This document shows positions 28,903 to 38,313 of a stretch of 64,000 nt of DNA, piece after piece. Both the position numbers and the translations under genes were made by a program. Numbering within the stretch: position 1 is the first letter of the stretch; every line of letters begins with the position of its first letter. The stretch lies in assembly GCF_000222705.1 (NCBI RefSeq), contig NZ_AFUB01000039.1, positions 1 to 64,000 of the forward strand, in the 5' to 3' direction. The stretch is from Streptococcus mitis bv. 2 str. SK95 (GTDB lineage: Bacteria > Bacillota > Bacilli > Lactobacillales > Streptococcaceae). The notes beneath the pieces are model-generated. The model searched no databases, was not told the origin of the DNA, and worked only from the letters and a program-made list of their open reading frames with translations.

Positions 28903-29832
28903 ATGAAAACATTGAAATCTATTAAACGTTTTGCCCTCTCTGCTATGGGAGTTGCTATGCTACTTATCTTGACAGGCTGTGTTTCTGTTGATAAAACAAC
29001 TGGAGAACCGACTGGATTTATCTGGAACACCATCGGAGCGCCTATGGCAGAGGCCATCAAATACTTTGCTAATGATATGGGACTTGGTTTTGGGATGGGG
29101 ATTATCATCGTCACCATTATCGTGCGTTTGATTATCTTGCCACTCGGTATCTACCAATCGTGGAAAGCGACGCTTCACTCTGAAAAGATGAACGCCCTCA
29201 AACACGTGCTTGAACCACATCAAACACGTCTCAAAGAAGCAACAACTCAAGAAGAAAAACTTGAGGCTCAACAAGCTCTCTTTGCCGCCCAAAAAGAACA
29301 TGGTATCAGCATGCTAGGAGGCGTCGGATGTTTCCCTATCTTGCTCCAAATGCCTTTCTTCTCTGCTATCTACTTTGCAGCCCAGCACACTGAAGGAGTT
29401 GCTGGTTCTAACTTCTTGGGAATTGATCTTGGCTCACCAAGCATGCTCCTCGTAGCCTTTGCAGGTATTCTTTACTACATCCAATCTCTCCTCTCGCTTC
29501 ATGGAGTAGAAGACGAGATGCAAAGAGAACAGCTCAAGAAAATGATCTATATGAGCCCACTCATGATTGTTATCTTCTCACTCTTCTCACCAGCCAGTGT
29601 GACACTATACTGGGTTGTCGGTGGTTTCATGATGATTCTCCAACAGTTTATCGTCAACTATGTCGTTCGTCCAAAACTTCGTCAAAAAGTACGTGAAGAA
29701 TACGAAAAGAACCCTCCGAAAGTCAGCCTTTCTGCAGGTGCAAGAAAAGATGTGACTCCTAAGCAGGCTCAAGCGATCACGACCAATAAGAAAAAGAAAA
29801 ACCGCAACTCTGGCAAACAACGATCTAGATAA
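28903..29832 (+). CDS. yidC: YidC/Oxa1-family membrane protein insertase (lipoprotein)
   Basis: This insertase folds membrane proteins with or after SecYEG; 309 residues. A lipoprotein signal ends in LILTGC (Cys near 26), typical of Gram-positive YidC. Five helices follow, with the conserved hydrophilic-groove arginine in IVRLIILPLGIYQS. The GCFPILLQMPFFSAIYFA segment is characteristic. The tail is strongly basic (KKKKNRNSGKQRSR), which suggests ribosome contact. Streptococci have two paralogues; which one this is cannot be settled without alignment. Confidence 0.93.
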   Translation: MKTLKSIKRFALSAMGVAMLLILTGCVSVDKTTGEPTGFIWNTIGAPMAEAIKYFANDMGLGFGMGIIIVTIIVRLIILPLGIYQSWKATLHSEKMNALKHVLEPHQTRLKEATTQEEKLEAQQALFAAQKEHGISMLGGVGCFPILLQMPFFSAIYFAAQHTEGVAGSNFLGIDLGSPSMLLVAFAGILYYIQSLLSLHGVEDEMQREQLKKMIYMSPLMIVIFSLFSPASVTLYWVVGGFMMILQQFIVNYVVRPKLRQKVREEYEKNPPKVSLSAGARKDVTPKQAQAITTNKKKKNRNSGKQRSR

Positions 29833-29836
29833 GATT

Positions 29837-29867
29837 CAAAAGGCTTAGCTGAAAGGCTAGGCTTTTT
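29837..29867 (+). terminator. Terminator after yidC
   Basis: AAAGGCTTAGC and GCTAGGCTTTTT pair around TGAAAG. Confidence 0.8.
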
Positions 29868-29875
29868 ATGCATCA

Positions 29876-29905
29876 CAAAAGCCCGATGTCTCCATCAGGC
29901 TTCTT
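29876..29905 (-). terminator. Terminator after pflA
   Basis: The minus strand reads AAGCCTGATG-GAGA-CATCGGGCTT then TTG. The plus-strand side also ends in CTTTTTT, so it may act in both directions. Confidence 0.8.
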
Positions 29906-29907
29906 TT

Positions 29908-30702
29908 TTATCCATGAACACGTTTCATGTAGTCTTGGTAACTTTCTGTATCCATCAATTCCTTGGCATTCTTAACACGGTCTGCTGTGGGAGGTTTGAC
30001 CCCTTCAAGCGAATAAGGAATACCAAGTTCACGCCACTTGAATTCTCCCATAGTGTGATAAGGTAGGATTTCAAACTTGTCAACGTTTTTAAGAGTTTTT
30101 ACGAACTTCCCAAGTTCAATCAAGTCCTCATCTCTATCTGTCAAGCCTGGAACCAACACATGGCGAATCCACACAGGCTTCCCAATATCTGATAGATATT
30201 TTGCACAGGCCAAGATATTTTTATTAGTTTGGCTGGTAACAATCCTGTGTTGTTCATCGTTAATCTCCTTGATATCCAAGAGAACCAAATCTGTCACAGC
30301 CATGAGTTTATTAAACTTTTCGAGATAACGTGGTTTATTACGGAACGGAAGGGCACAGGTATCCAAGGTACAGTGGATTCCTTTTTCCTTGGCCTTGGTA
30401 AAGAGGGCAATCAAGAAATCAATCTGTAAGAGGGCTTCTCCACCACTGACAGTGATTCCTCCTTTGTCTCCCCAGAATCCACGGTAGCGAAGGGCTTCTG
30501 ACAAGACATCGTCTACTGTCCGTCTTCGTGATTTATTGGTCTCCATAGCCCATGTATCAGGGTTATGGCAGTATTGGCAACGCATGTGACAACCTTGCAA
30601 AAAGACAATAAACCGAATCCCAGGGCCATCTACCGCCCCAAAACTCTCTGTCGAATGCACCATTCCTGTCACTTGTCCATAGTCAATTGTTTCTTCAGAC
30701 AT
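29908..30702 (-). CDS. pflA: Pyruvate formate-lyase activating enzyme
   Basis: This radical SAM enzyme installs the glycyl radical in pyruvate formate-lyase during anaerobic mixed-acid fermentation; 264 residues. The iron-sulphur cluster motif is GCHMRCQYCHNP (CX3CX2C). GGITVSGGEALLQIDFL is the SAM-binding GGE-type motif. PflB is not nearby. A cre-like site lies between its promoter and Shine-Dalgarno, which suggests direct control by CcpA, encoded 20 kb away. Confidence 0.96.
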   Translation of the reverse strand: MSEETIDYGQVTGMVHSTESFGAVDGPGIRFIVFLQGCHMRCQYCHNPDTWAMETNKSRRRTVDDVLSEALRYRGFWGDKGGITVSGGEALLQIDFLIALFTKAKEKGIHCTLDTCALPFRNKPRYLEKFNKLMAVTDLVLLDIKEINDEQHRIVTSQTNKNILACAKYLSDIGKPVWIRHVLVPGLTDRDEDLIELGKFVKTLKNVDKFEILPYHTMGEFKWRELGIPYSLEGVKPPTADRVKNAKELMDTESYQDYMKRVHG

Positions 30703-30715
30703 ATCGTCACCTTCC

Positions 30716-30742
30716 TTGAAACCGTTTTATAGTTTTATTATA
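30716..30742 (-). promoter_or_regulatory. pflA promoter -10 and overlapping downstream cre-like site
   Basis: The extended -10 TGATATAAT has its core at 30737-30742. Just downstream, at 30716-30731, the minus strand reads TATAAAACGGTTTCAA, which matches 14 of 16 positions of the cre consensus WTGNNARCGNWWWCAW. A site at the transcription start would allow CcpA to block initiation. Confidence 0.6.
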
Positions 30743-30823
30743 TCACGAGTAAGGTGAAAAACAAGGTTTTTTTGTCTATTTTTTAGAAAGCAATCTGTTT
30801 TTCACTTTCATTTTCAATTTCTT

Positions 30824-32080
30824 TTAATGATCCGATTCAAAATCAAAACCATACAAGGTTGCAAAATAGTCCTCAGGGCGCTCTGCACGGCGGATTTGGC
30901 GGGCTTTGCCTTCTTCGGTATAGAGGATTTCTGCCGAGCGCAGTTTGGCATTGTACTGATAACCCATGGAGAATCCATGTGCACCTGTATCATGAATCAC
31001 CAGCAAATCACCGATTTCTGTATGAGGTAGTTCGCGATTAACCGCAAATTTATCATTGTTTTCACAGAGTGAACCGACCACGTCTACGACCTCAACTGGC
31101 CCATCTGGATAGGTCAGATTGGTAATATGGTGGTAGGCTCCATACATGGCAGGACGCATGAGGTTGACGGCTGAGGCATCTACACCCAGATAGGTACGGT
31201 AGGTTTTCTTTTTATGAGTGACTTTTGTGACGAGAACTCCGTGAGGTGCCAACATAAAACGGCCCAATTCAGTGAAAATCTTGACCTGCCCAAGACCTGC
31301 CGGCGTAAGGACTTCTTCATAAACCTTTCGCACCCCCTCACCAATCATAGCAATATCATTTGGCTCCTGGTCTGGGCGATAGTTGACTCCGATTCCGCCA
31401 GAAAGGTTAATAAAGTCTAGCGAAATACCCAACTTTTCCTTGATTTCAACAGCCAATTCAAAGAGCTGACGTGCCAACTCTGGGTAGTAGAGCTGGGTGA
31501 CAGTATTGGATGCTAGGAAAGAGTGAATTCCAAAGGTCTTGGCTCCTTTTTCCTCCAAAATCGCAAAGGCTTCAAAAAGCTGGTCCTTGGTCATCCCAAA
31601 CTTGGCTTCTCCAGGATTGTCCATGATATCTGTTCCTAGCTCAAAAACGCCACCAGGATTGTAACGACAAGAGATGATTTCTGGAATGCCTGCTGCACGC
31701 TCTAAATGTTCAATATCTTCAAAGGCATCCAAGTTAATGGTCGCACCCAATTCACGCGCATAGGCATATTCCTTGTCTGGCGTGTTGTTAGAAGAGAACA
31801 TGATTTCAGAACCGGGGAAATTCAGTTTGTGGCTCATCAAGAGCTCCACGTAACTAGAACAGTCCACACCACAACCTTCCTCTTGGAGGATTTTCAAGAT
31901 GGCTGGGGTTGGAGTGGCCTTGATTGCAAAATATTCCTTAAAGCCCTTGTTCCAGGAAAAGGCCTTGTTGACGGCTCTTGCTTTTTCACGAATCCCCTTC
32001 TCGTCATACAAGTGAAAGGGAGTCGGGAACTCTGCAACAATTGTTTCTAAATCTTCACGGCTGATAAATGGTGTTTTCAT
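30824..32080 (-). CDS. lysA: Diaminopimelate decarboxylase
   Basis: This PLP enzyme of the alanine racemase fold makes lysine, the diamino acid of streptococcal peptidoglycan; 418 residues. Seen are FAIKATPTPAILKIL (PLP lysine), FGIHSFLASNTVT, SGGIGVNYRP and the C-terminal catalytic VGSLCENNDKFA. The start is set at MKTPFISRED (32078-32080) because GAAGGA is correctly spaced for it and would overlap the ATG two codons earlier. Confidence 0.93.
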   Translation of the reverse strand: MKTPFISREDLETIVAEFPTPFHLYDEKGIREKARAVNKAFSWNKGFKEYFAIKATPTPAILKILQEEGCGVDCSSYVELLMSHKLNFPGSEIMFSSNNTPDKEYAYARELGATINLDAFEDIEHLERAAGIPEIISCRYNPGGVFELGTDIMDNPGEAKFGMTKDQLFEAFAILEEKGAKTFGIHSFLASNTVTQLYYPELARQLFELAVEIKEKLGISLDFINLSGGIGVNYRPDQEPNDIAMIGEGVRKVYEEVLTPAGLGQVKIFTELGRFMLAPHGVLVTKVTHKKKTYRTYLGVDASAVNLMRPAMYGAYHHITNLTYPDGPVEVVDVVGSLCENNDKFAVNRELPHTEIGDLLVIHDTGAHGFSMGYQYNAKLRSAEILYTEEGKARQIRRAERPEDYFATLYGFDFESDH

Positions 32081-32105
32081 AGGCATCCTTCTATTCTGTT
32101 TGCAA

Positions 32106-32136
32106 AGAAAGGCTGGGACAATCGTTCCAACCTTTA
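32106..32136 (-). terminator. Terminator after purR
   Basis: The minus strand reads AAAGGTTGG, ten-base loop, CCAGCCTTTC: a nine-pair stem with one G-U but a poor T tail. It may let some transcription pass into lysA. Confidence 0.6.
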
Positions 32137-32146
32137 GTTCTATCTC

Positions 32147-32974
32147 TTATTTGTCTTCGTCAAAGATATTTCCAATCTCAACATCGATGGATTGGTTCTT
32201 AACATCAATATTGGTTACTTTCAAGAGTGACTTGTAATCAAACTGCTTTTCACGTTCTTCTTGGGCATTGTCTGCAAAGACTGCGACACCAGCTAGTTCA
32301 GAGTCGAACTCACGCAAGAGACTAATCATCCCGTTGACCGTTCCGCCACCTTTCAAGAAGTCATCCACAATCAAGACACGACTGCCTGCCTTGAGACTGC
32401 GTTTTGAAAGGAACATTTTCTCAATGCGGTCACCACTTGAACCTGATACATAGTTGACGCTGACCGTTGAACCTTCGGTAATTTTCAAGTCACGGCGCAC
32501 GATGACAAATGGAACATTGAGGACATTGGCAACTGCATTTGCGAGTGGCACACCTTTAGTTGCTACTGTCATAACGGCATCGATTTTTTGGTCCATAAAG
32601 CTCTTGGCAATGATACGCCCAATATTTTTCAAAATGGCAGGCGTACTAAGCAAATCAGAAAGGTAGATGTAGCCGCCTGGCAAGATACGGTCGCTTTCTG
32701 AAAGTTTGTCACGCAAGTCTGCGATCATTTCTTTAGCTTCATGACTCGAGATTGATGGTGTAAAGATAACGCCACCACCTGCTCCAGTCACAGTCTGAAT
32801 ATGGCCGATTTCGATTTCCTCAAAGGCACGCTTGATAATCACAATGTCCTCTGAAATCGATGATTTAGCAGATTCGTACTTTTCTGCAAAGGTGTTAAGA
32901 CTTGTTAGTTTGTATGGATTATTAATTAAATAGTTGGAAATGACAACCATTCGATCACTTCTTCTTAATTTCAT
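32147..32974 (-). CDS. purR: Pur operon repressor PurR
   Basis: This purine biosynthesis regulator responds to PRPP; 275 residues. An N-terminal winged helix-turn-helix (about 1-75, MKLRRSDRMVVISNYLINNP) joins a phosphoribosyltransferase-like domain. Its PRPP loop is VLIVDDFLKGGGTVNGM near residue 200. In streptococci it activates as well as represses pur genes at PurBoxes. It has its own promoter (TATAAT near 33017). Confidence 0.95.
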   Translation of the reverse strand: MKLRRSDRMVVISNYLINNPYKLTSLNTFAEKYESAKSSISEDIVIIKRAFEEIEIGHIQTVTGAGGGVIFTPSISSHEAKEMIADLRDKLSESDRILPGGYIYLSDLLSTPAILKNIGRIIAKSFMDQKIDAVMTVATKGVPLANAVANVLNVPFVIVRRDLKITEGSTVSVNYVSGSSGDRIEKMFLSKRSLKAGSRVLIVDDFLKGGGTVNGMISLLREFDSELAGVAVFADNAQEEREKQFDYKSLLKVTNIDVKNQSIDVEIGNIFDEDK

Positions 32975-33030
32975 TTTTATTTACCATTCCATTTAATTTT
33001 GATATTTTATCCATTATACCACATTCACAT

Positions 33031-33070
33031 AAAAAAAACGAACATTATTGCGTAAAAAATGCTCGTTTTT
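33031..33070 (-). terminator. Terminator after yhaM
   Basis: The minus strand reads AAAACGAGCAT, a 13-base loop, ATGTTCGTTTTTTTT. It separates the tatD-to-yhaM cluster from purR. Confidence 0.85.
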
Positions 33071-33079
33071 CTTAAATTA

Positions 33080-34021
33080 TTAATCTAAATCTGGTTTATA
33101 GAAGGAACGATTGTCCATAGCGAAAATTTTATTGGTCATCTCTCCTTTATCCACCAAAGCTAGAGCTGTTGACATCATCATCATGCTGGCATCTAGATTG
33201 TCAATCATATGAATAATCTCTGCCTCCATAATGCGTGGACGGACTGGGCTTCCATACTCCAGCAAGCCATGATGACTGAGGATGACATGGCGCAGTAGCA
33301 CCACTTCTTCTCTAGTATCATCGATGCCGAGTTCCATGACTGTCTTGGTAATTTCGCTATCGATGAGGGCGATATGGCCGATGAGATTGCCTCGCACTGT
33401 GTACTCCGTCTGATCGGGGCCACTGAGTTCTAAAACCTTGGCCAAGTCATGCAACATAATCCCAGCATAGAGGAGGCTCTTGTTGAGCTGAGGATAGATG
33501 TCGCTAATGGCATCTGCCAAGCGCACCATGGTTGCTGTATGATAGGCCAAACCCGTTTCAAAGGCATGGTGGTTAGTCTTGGCAGCTGGATAGGAGTAGA
33601 ATTCCTTATCATACTTGGTGTAGAGACTGCGAACGATACGCTGCCAGACAGGATTTTCAATCTTGAAAATCATTTGCGACATGTAGTCACGAATCTCCTT
33701 GACATCAACTGGAGATTTGACCTTGAAATCAGCTGGATCGTTGGGTTCGCCAGGCTGAGGTAAGCGAAGGGTGATTTGATTGACTTGAGGAGTATTGTTG
33801 TAAACTTCTCTGCGCCCTTGCATGTGGACCACTTTCCCAGCGGTGAAGGCCTCAACGTTATGAGGTTGGGCATCCCAGAGTTTCCCTTCAATCTCGCCAC
33901 TATCGTCTTGGAAGGTAAAGGCTAGGTAGTTTTTCCCAGCTCGCGTCTGTCTCAGGTCAGCTGACTTAATCAGGTAAAAGCCTTCAAACAGCTCATCTTT
34001 TTTCATGTGACTAATCTTCAT
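33080..34021 (-). CDS. yhaM: 3'-5' exoribonuclease YhaM family (CBF1)
   Basis: This 313-residue protein joins an N-terminal OB fold (about 10-100, with LAFTFQDDSGEIEGKLWDA) to an HD hydrolase domain. The metal ligands are in TNHHAFETGLAYH and MLHDLAKVLEL. YhaM shortens RNA 3' ends by a few bases in S. pyogenes and degrades DNA or RNA in B. subtilis. The start at 34019-34021 has AGGAAG. It overlaps rmuC by 11 bp. The open frame continues upstream inside rmuC and is not counted. Confidence 0.92.
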   Translation of the reverse strand: MKISHMKKDELFEGFYLIKSADLRQTRAGKNYLAFTFQDDSGEIEGKLWDAQPHNVEAFTAGKVVHMQGRREVYNNTPQVNQITLRLPQPGEPNDPADFKVKSPVDVKEIRDYMSQMIFKIENPVWQRIVRSLYTKYDKEFYSYPAAKTNHHAFETGLAYHTATMVRLADAISDIYPQLNKSLLYAGIMLHDLAKVLELSGPDQTEYTVRGNLIGHIALIDSEITKTVMELGIDDTREEVVLLRHVILSHHGLLEYGSPVRPRIMEAEIIHMIDNLDASMMMMSTALALVDKGEMTNKIFAMDNRSFYKPDLD

Positions 34022-35267
34022 ATTCTTCCTCATCTTCTTGGAAATGGAGTAGATCAAGCGCAGGCTCACCTTCTGATAACTCAATGTGACGGAGCGTCCG
34101 CTCGATAGCTGTAGTACGACGGTTTAATAATTCATCAATATTGCCAGAGGCATGTTGGAGATGCTTTTGTGCCTTGACCAGAATGCCTCCGAACTTGCCA
34201 AACTCGGTCTTAACGCTGGCAAGAGTCTTGCTGATATGGTCAGCACTCTTTTGGATATTGAGGGTCTTGAAGCCAACTGATAGAGAGTTAAGCAGGGCTG
34301 ATAGGGTACTTGGACCTGCGACAATAATCTGCTCTTCCCGTCTCAAATCATCAAAGAAGATCGGATTGCGAACAATCTCTGAGTAGAGTCCCTCTGTCGG
34401 AACAAACAAAACTCCAAAATTGGTCGTTCGAGGTGGCGCTATGTACTTGCTCTTGATATCCTTGGCGAAACGCTTAACGCTTGCCAAGAGAGATTTGCGA
34501 CAGCGTTCGATTTCGTCCTTATCGCCTGCTTCATAGGCTTCTTCTAAGCGATAATAATCCGCCAGTGGAAACTTGGAGTCAATCGGCAAATAGACATATT
34601 CCTGATCACCTTGGCCAGGTAACTTGATGGCGTACTCCACTCGCTCGCTAGAGTTTTCAACCGTTGCAAATTCTCGTTCGTACTGGGCAGGCGTCATGAT
34701 ATCTTCGATGATTTGCCCCAGTTGCAATTCACCCAGAATCCCTCGCGTTTTGGTTCCAGAGAGAACCTTGTTGAGTGCACCGACATCGCGGGCAACTGTC
34801 TGCATTTCTCCAAGGCCACGATTGACAGACTCTAGTTGCTTGGAAACTGTCTCGAAGGAAGCCTGCAAGCGTGTCTGCAAGGTCTTTTCCAACTTTTCCT
34901 CGACCGTTTGGCGCATTTGTTCTAGACGTTGCTCATTTGATTCCTGCAAGGCTTGGAGACGTTGGTCGGTCTTGTCTCTGGTTTGGAGGAGATTATCTGT
35001 CATTTCTTGACGGACTTGAGTCAATCCTTGATGCAACTCCATTCGCACTTCCTGCAAACGGTCACTGACAGCCACTTCCAAATCTTTTTGATCTAGCTGA
35101 CTGGCTTGTCTAGCTTGCTCAAAGCGATAATCCAGTTGATCTGAAAGATTGTCTGCCTGATCCTCCAAACTCTTGCTTAGGTGTTTCTCCTGCTTATCCT
35201 GCCTTTGCCAAATGAGAAAGAGTCCAGCTAGATTGGCAATTAATAATAGTAATAATACAGTCTCCAT
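34011..35267 (-). CDS. rmuC: DNA recombination protein RmuC
   Basis: This 418-residue protein has an N-terminal membrane helix (METVLLLLLIANLAGLFLIW), a long coiled coil (about 25-140, rich in Q, E, R and L) and the RmuC nuclease-like domain (about 150-370). The latter contains LGELQLGQIIEDIM, YLPIDSKFPLADYYRL and FGVLFVPTEGLYSEI. RmuC limits recombination at inverted repeats in E. coli; its activity here is inferred. The start at 35265-35267 has GGAGGTAGG. Confidence 0.93.
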   Translation of the reverse strand: METVLLLLLIANLAGLFLIWQRQDKQEKHLSKSLEDQADNLSDQLDYRFEQARQASQLDQKDLEVAVSDRLQEVRMELHQGLTQVRQEMTDNLLQTRDKTDQRLQALQESNEQRLEQMRQTVEEKLEKTLQTRLQASFETVSKQLESVNRGLGEMQTVARDVGALNKVLSGTKTRGILGELQLGQIIEDIMTPAQYEREFATVENSSERVEYAIKLPGQGDQEYVYLPIDSKFPLADYYRLEEAYEAGDKDEIERCRKSLLASVKRFAKDIKSKYIAPPRTTNFGVLFVPTEGLYSEIVRNPIFFDDLRREEQIIVAGPSTLSALLNSLSVGFKTLNIQKSADHISKTLASVKTEFGKFGGILVKAQKHLQHASGNIDELLNRRTTAIERTLRHIELSEGEPALDLLHFQEDEEEYED

Positions 35268-35268
35268 C

Positions 35269-35931
35269 CTACCTCCTGTCCTTGCTGTGCAGCACGACGA
35301 CATAGCCATCTGGGCAAGTTACCGAAACTTCCCTATCTATATATTCGTTAGAAGCGTACACTTTTTTAAAGAAAAAATTCTCCTCAGTCAGCTCATACTT
35401 GGCACCGAGAATGGTCAACTGGCTATCCCGAACCGGCATAAAGGCTAGATAGTCATAGTCCGAACGGGGTTCTAGCTGACTGGTCCCTTCTGGGCAATAG
35501 GCAAGCAAGTTTTGCCCATCTTCAATTTCTATCTGGCGCATATAGGGTGCTAACTTGGGATTGCTAGGTAGAAAAACATTGGCCAGCATGTGGTCAATGC
35601 GACCACCTAGGGCACCGAAAATAGTGACCTGAGCCTGAGGATTTTGCTCAAAGATGGTCAAGAGAGCCAGTTCCAGATCTGTATCATCCTTTTCTGGCTG
35701 GGCTTGGATAAAGCGCTGGGCACGTTTTTGAATCAACTGACGTTCGTCTGCAGTGACAGAATCAAAATCCCCAACTGCTAGAGTCAGAGGAAGGTCTTCT
35801 TCCAAGACCCAGAGCGAACCTCGATCCACACCGACAAAGCAGTCAAAATTTGTCCGATAATGACCGCGATCTCCGCCTGCAAAAACGGCAACCCTAGTCC
35901 AGTTGTTTTCTGAGAGTTTGCACTCGTTCAT
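35269..35931 (-). CDS. thiN: Thiamine pyrophosphokinase
   Basis: This transfers pyrophosphate from ATP to thiamine. The 220-residue product has GGDRGHYRTNFDCFVGVDRGSLW, the catalytic LAVGDFDSV, EKDDTDLELAL and GALGGRIDHMLANVFL, all TPK signatures. The start at 35929-35931 (GGGAG six bases upstream) makes the gene overlap rpe by 38 bp. Related proteins usually start about nine residues later at an MTK-type N-terminus, where this genome has TGG-ACT-AGG. The N-terminus is therefore extended. Confidence 0.9.
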   Translation of the reverse strand: MNECKLSENNWTRVAVFAGGDRGHYRTNFDCFVGVDRGSLWVLEEDLPLTLAVGDFDSVTADERQLIQKRAQRFIQAQPEKDDTDLELALLTIFEQNPQAQVTIFGALGGRIDHMLANVFLPSNPKLAPYMRQIEIEDGQNLLAYCPEGTSQLEPRSDYDYLAFMPVRDSQLTILGAKYELTEENFFFKKVYASNEYIDREVSVTCPDGYVVVLHSKDRR

Positions 35932-36550
35932 TGACATCTCCCTTAAAGACATAGGAACCTGCTACAAAAACGGTCGCACCAGCTTCTTTGGCTTGAGCAA
36001 TGGTCTGATTATCAATCCCACCATCCACTTCGATTTCAAAGCTCAAACCTTTTTTCTCACGAAGGGCAACCAGCTCACGAACCTTGTCCATGGTTTCAGG
36101 TAGAAAGGCTTGCCCACCGAAGCCAGGGTTAACCGTCATGACCAAGACTTGGTCAACTAGGTGAAGGACGTGTTTGATAGCTTCAACCGGCGTACCAGGG
36201 TTAATGACAACAGATGGCTTGACACCTAGAGAGCGAATCTTTTGAAGAGCGCCATGGATATGAGGTGTTGCCTCTACATGGATGCTGATGATATCCGCTC
36301 CTGCACGCGCAAAGTCTTCCAAATGGTATTCTGGATTCACCACCATCAAGTGGCAATCAAAAACCATCTTACTATGAGGACGAAGAGCTTCAACCACACC
36401 TGCACCAAAACTGATTTGTGGCACAAAGTGACCATCCATGATATCGATATGAGCATATTCTGCCCCAGTTGCTTCTAGGCGTTTAATTTCTCGTTCAAAG
36501 TTGGCATAATCTGCTGCCAGAATTGACGGAGCAATCTTGTATTGAGACAT
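35894..36550 (-). CDS. rpe: Ribulose-phosphate 3-epimerase
   Basis: This pentose phosphate pathway enzyme, 218 residues, interconverts ribulose-5-phosphate and xylulose-5-phosphate in a TIM barrel. Seen are KIAPSILAADYANF, HIDIMDGHFVPQISFG (metal ligands), DCHLMV, VMTVNPGFGGQAF and EVDGGI. The start at 36548-36550 has GGAGAAACC; the 80 codons upstream that stay open belong to rsgA in another frame. Confidence 0.96.
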   Translation of the reverse strand: MSQYKIAPSILAADYANFEREIKRLEATGAEYAHIDIMDGHFVPQISFGAGVVEALRPHSKMVFDCHLMVVNPEYHLEDFARAGADIISIHVEATPHIHGALQKIRSLGVKPSVVINPGTPVEAIKHVLHLVDQVLVMTVNPGFGGQAFLPETMDKVRELVALREKKGLSFEIEVDGGIDNQTIAQAKEAGATVFVAGSYVFKGDVNERVQTLRKQLD

Positions 36551-36560
36551 AGGTTTCTCC

Positions 36561-37439
36561 TTATTTTGGGATTTTTTTACTGACTTTTTTATAGGTTTCT
36601 CTGCGATTTTCAATCTCACTGAGGAATTGCAGGTAGTTGTCAAAACGGAAGGTTGCAATGATTCCTTCTTCGACAGCCAGCTTAACCGCACAGGCTGGCT
36701 CATGGGTATGAGTACAGGTACGGAATTTACAGTCTCGACTGACACTGGCAATCTCTGGAAAAGCCTGATTGAGGTCTTCTGCTGTTGATACTTCATAGTC
36801 CAGCGATGAAAATCCGGGTGTGTCAGCTATCTTTCCACCATTGAGATTGTAAAAACTAACAGCCCGAGTTGTATGACGACCGCGACCAAGACTGTCTGAG
36901 ATTTCTCCTGTCTCGAGATTGAGATCTGGTGCGATTTTATTGAGAAGAGTTGACTTACCAACACCTGTCTGCCCCATAAAGACCGTAACCTTGCCTGTCA
37001 ATAGTGGCAAAAGCTCTTCCTTACTAGTCACAAAGTCGTAACCAATGGCACCGTAAGTCTGCTGGTAAAAATCCAGTTCTCCACTATCTTCCAGCAAATC
37101 CATTTTAGAAATATAGACGATGGGATGGATGCCCTTGTGCTCCAAAAGAACCAAGAAACGATCCAGCAAATTGCTATTAAAATCAGGCTCCTTAGCCGAC
37201 ATGATAACCACAGCTTGGTCAATATTAACAATAGGTGGGCGAACCAGACTATTTTTTCGTTCGTGAATCGTGAGAATGTAACCTTCTGAATTTTCCTCCG
37301 CAGAAAAATCTACCCAGTCCCCAACATAGGGTGTATGGCCTTTTTTGCGAAAATTCCCACGCGCGCGTGTTTGATAGATCTGGCCATCACTCTCTACATA
37401 GTAGAATCCTGCCAAGGCTTTAATGATTTGTCCCTGCAT
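36561..37439 (-). CDS. rsgA: Small ribosomal subunit biogenesis GTPase RsgA
   Basis: This circularly permuted GTPase matures the 30S subunit; 292 residues. An N-terminal OB domain (1-70) is followed by G motifs in permuted order: SKMD (G4), [12 protein letters not shown] (G1), then DTPGFSS (G3). The C-terminal zinc motif is [14 protein letters not shown]. The start at 37437-37439 follows rsmA by one base; the in-frame extension upstream lies within rsmA. Confidence 0.95.
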   Translation of the reverse strand: MQGQIIKALAGFYYVESDGQIYQTRARGNFRKKGHTPYVGDWVDFSAEENSEGYILTIHERKNSLVRPPIVNIDQAVVIMSAKEPDFNSNLLDRFLVLLEHKGIHPIVYISKMDLLEDSGELDFYQQTYGAIGYDFVTSKEELLPLLTGKVTVFMGQTGVGKSTLLNKIAPDLNLETGEISDSLGRGRHTTRAVSFYNLNGGKIADTPGFSSLDYEVSTAEDLNQAFPEIASVSRDCKFRTCTHTHEPACAVKLAVEEGIIATFRFDNYLQFLSEIENRRETYKKVSKKIPK

Positions 37440-37440
37440 C

Positions 37441-38313
37441 TTAGAGTCCTTGTCCTTTAAGCGCATCTGCCAGACTGGCAAATTCTGCCAAGCCGAGAGC
37501 TTCACCACGTATACTTGGTGACAAGCCTGCATGATCCAAAGCCTTGGTCAGTTTATCCTTGACTTCTTCGGTCTTGCCAAAATAACCTGTCAGGTTATTC
37601 CACAAGGTCTTGCGACGATGAGTGAAACTAGCCTTGGAAACCTTAAAGAAGAAGTTCTCATCTTCTACTGCTACAGCCGGCTCTGGACGGCGCACCATTT
37701 TCAAGATAGCTGAGTCCACGTTTGGTGCTGGTACAAAGACCGTACGAGGCACGATGAAGGCAACCTTAGCTGTCATATAATACTGCACAGCAATAGACAA
37801 ACTACCGTAAGCCTTGGTATTTGGCTGTGCTGAGATGCGATCCGCCACTTCTTTTTGCATCATGACGACAAACTCACTAAAAGGAATGCCACTCTCGATC
37901 AAGTGCATGAGAATAGGTGTCGTGATATAGTAAGGTAAGTTGGCTACTACCTTGATTGGCAGATCAGGATTTTTAAAATTCTGGATATGTTGCGCCAAAT
38001 CGACCTTGAGAATGTCCTCGTTGACTACTGTTACATTATCAAAATCACGCAAGGTATCGGCTAGGATTGGCACCAAACGATGGTCAATCTCAAAAGCCAT
38101 GACCTCTGCCGCACGCTCAGCCAAAAACTCCGTCAAAGCACCAATTCCTGGACCAATTTCGATGACATTGACCTGATCATCAATTTCAGCCGTATCCACG
38201 ATTTTTTGAAGGATATTGGTATCCGTCAGGAAATTTTGCCCGAAGGACTTTTTAAAGGTAAAACCGTGACGCTCCAGCACTGCCTTGGTCACGCTATAAT
38301 CTGCAATTCTCAT
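37441..38313 (-). CDS. rsmA: 16S rRNA dimethyladenosine transferase
   Basis: This dimethylates A1518 and A1519 of 16S rRNA; 290 residues. SAM motif I is [16 protein letters not shown] and the catalytic motif is [15 protein letters not shown]. Loss of this enzyme confers kasugamycin resistance in other bacteria. The ATG overlaps the stop of the 111-residue upstream gene (ATGA). Only one base separates its stop from rsgA. Confidence 0.96.
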   Translation of the reverse strand: MRIADYSVTKAVLERHGFTFKKSFGQNFLTDTNILQKIVDTAEIDDQVNVIEIGPGIGALTEFLAERAAEVMAFEIDHRLVPILADTLRDFDNVTVVNEDILKVDLAQHIQNFKNPDLPIKVVANLPYYITTPILMHLIESGIPFSEFVVMMQKEVADRISAQPNTKAYGSLSIAVQYYMTAKVAFIVPRTVFVPAPNVDSAILKMVRRPEPAVAVEDENFFFKVSKASFTHRRKTLWNNLTGYFGKTEEVKDKLTKALDHAGLSPSIRGEALGLAEFASLADALKGQGL

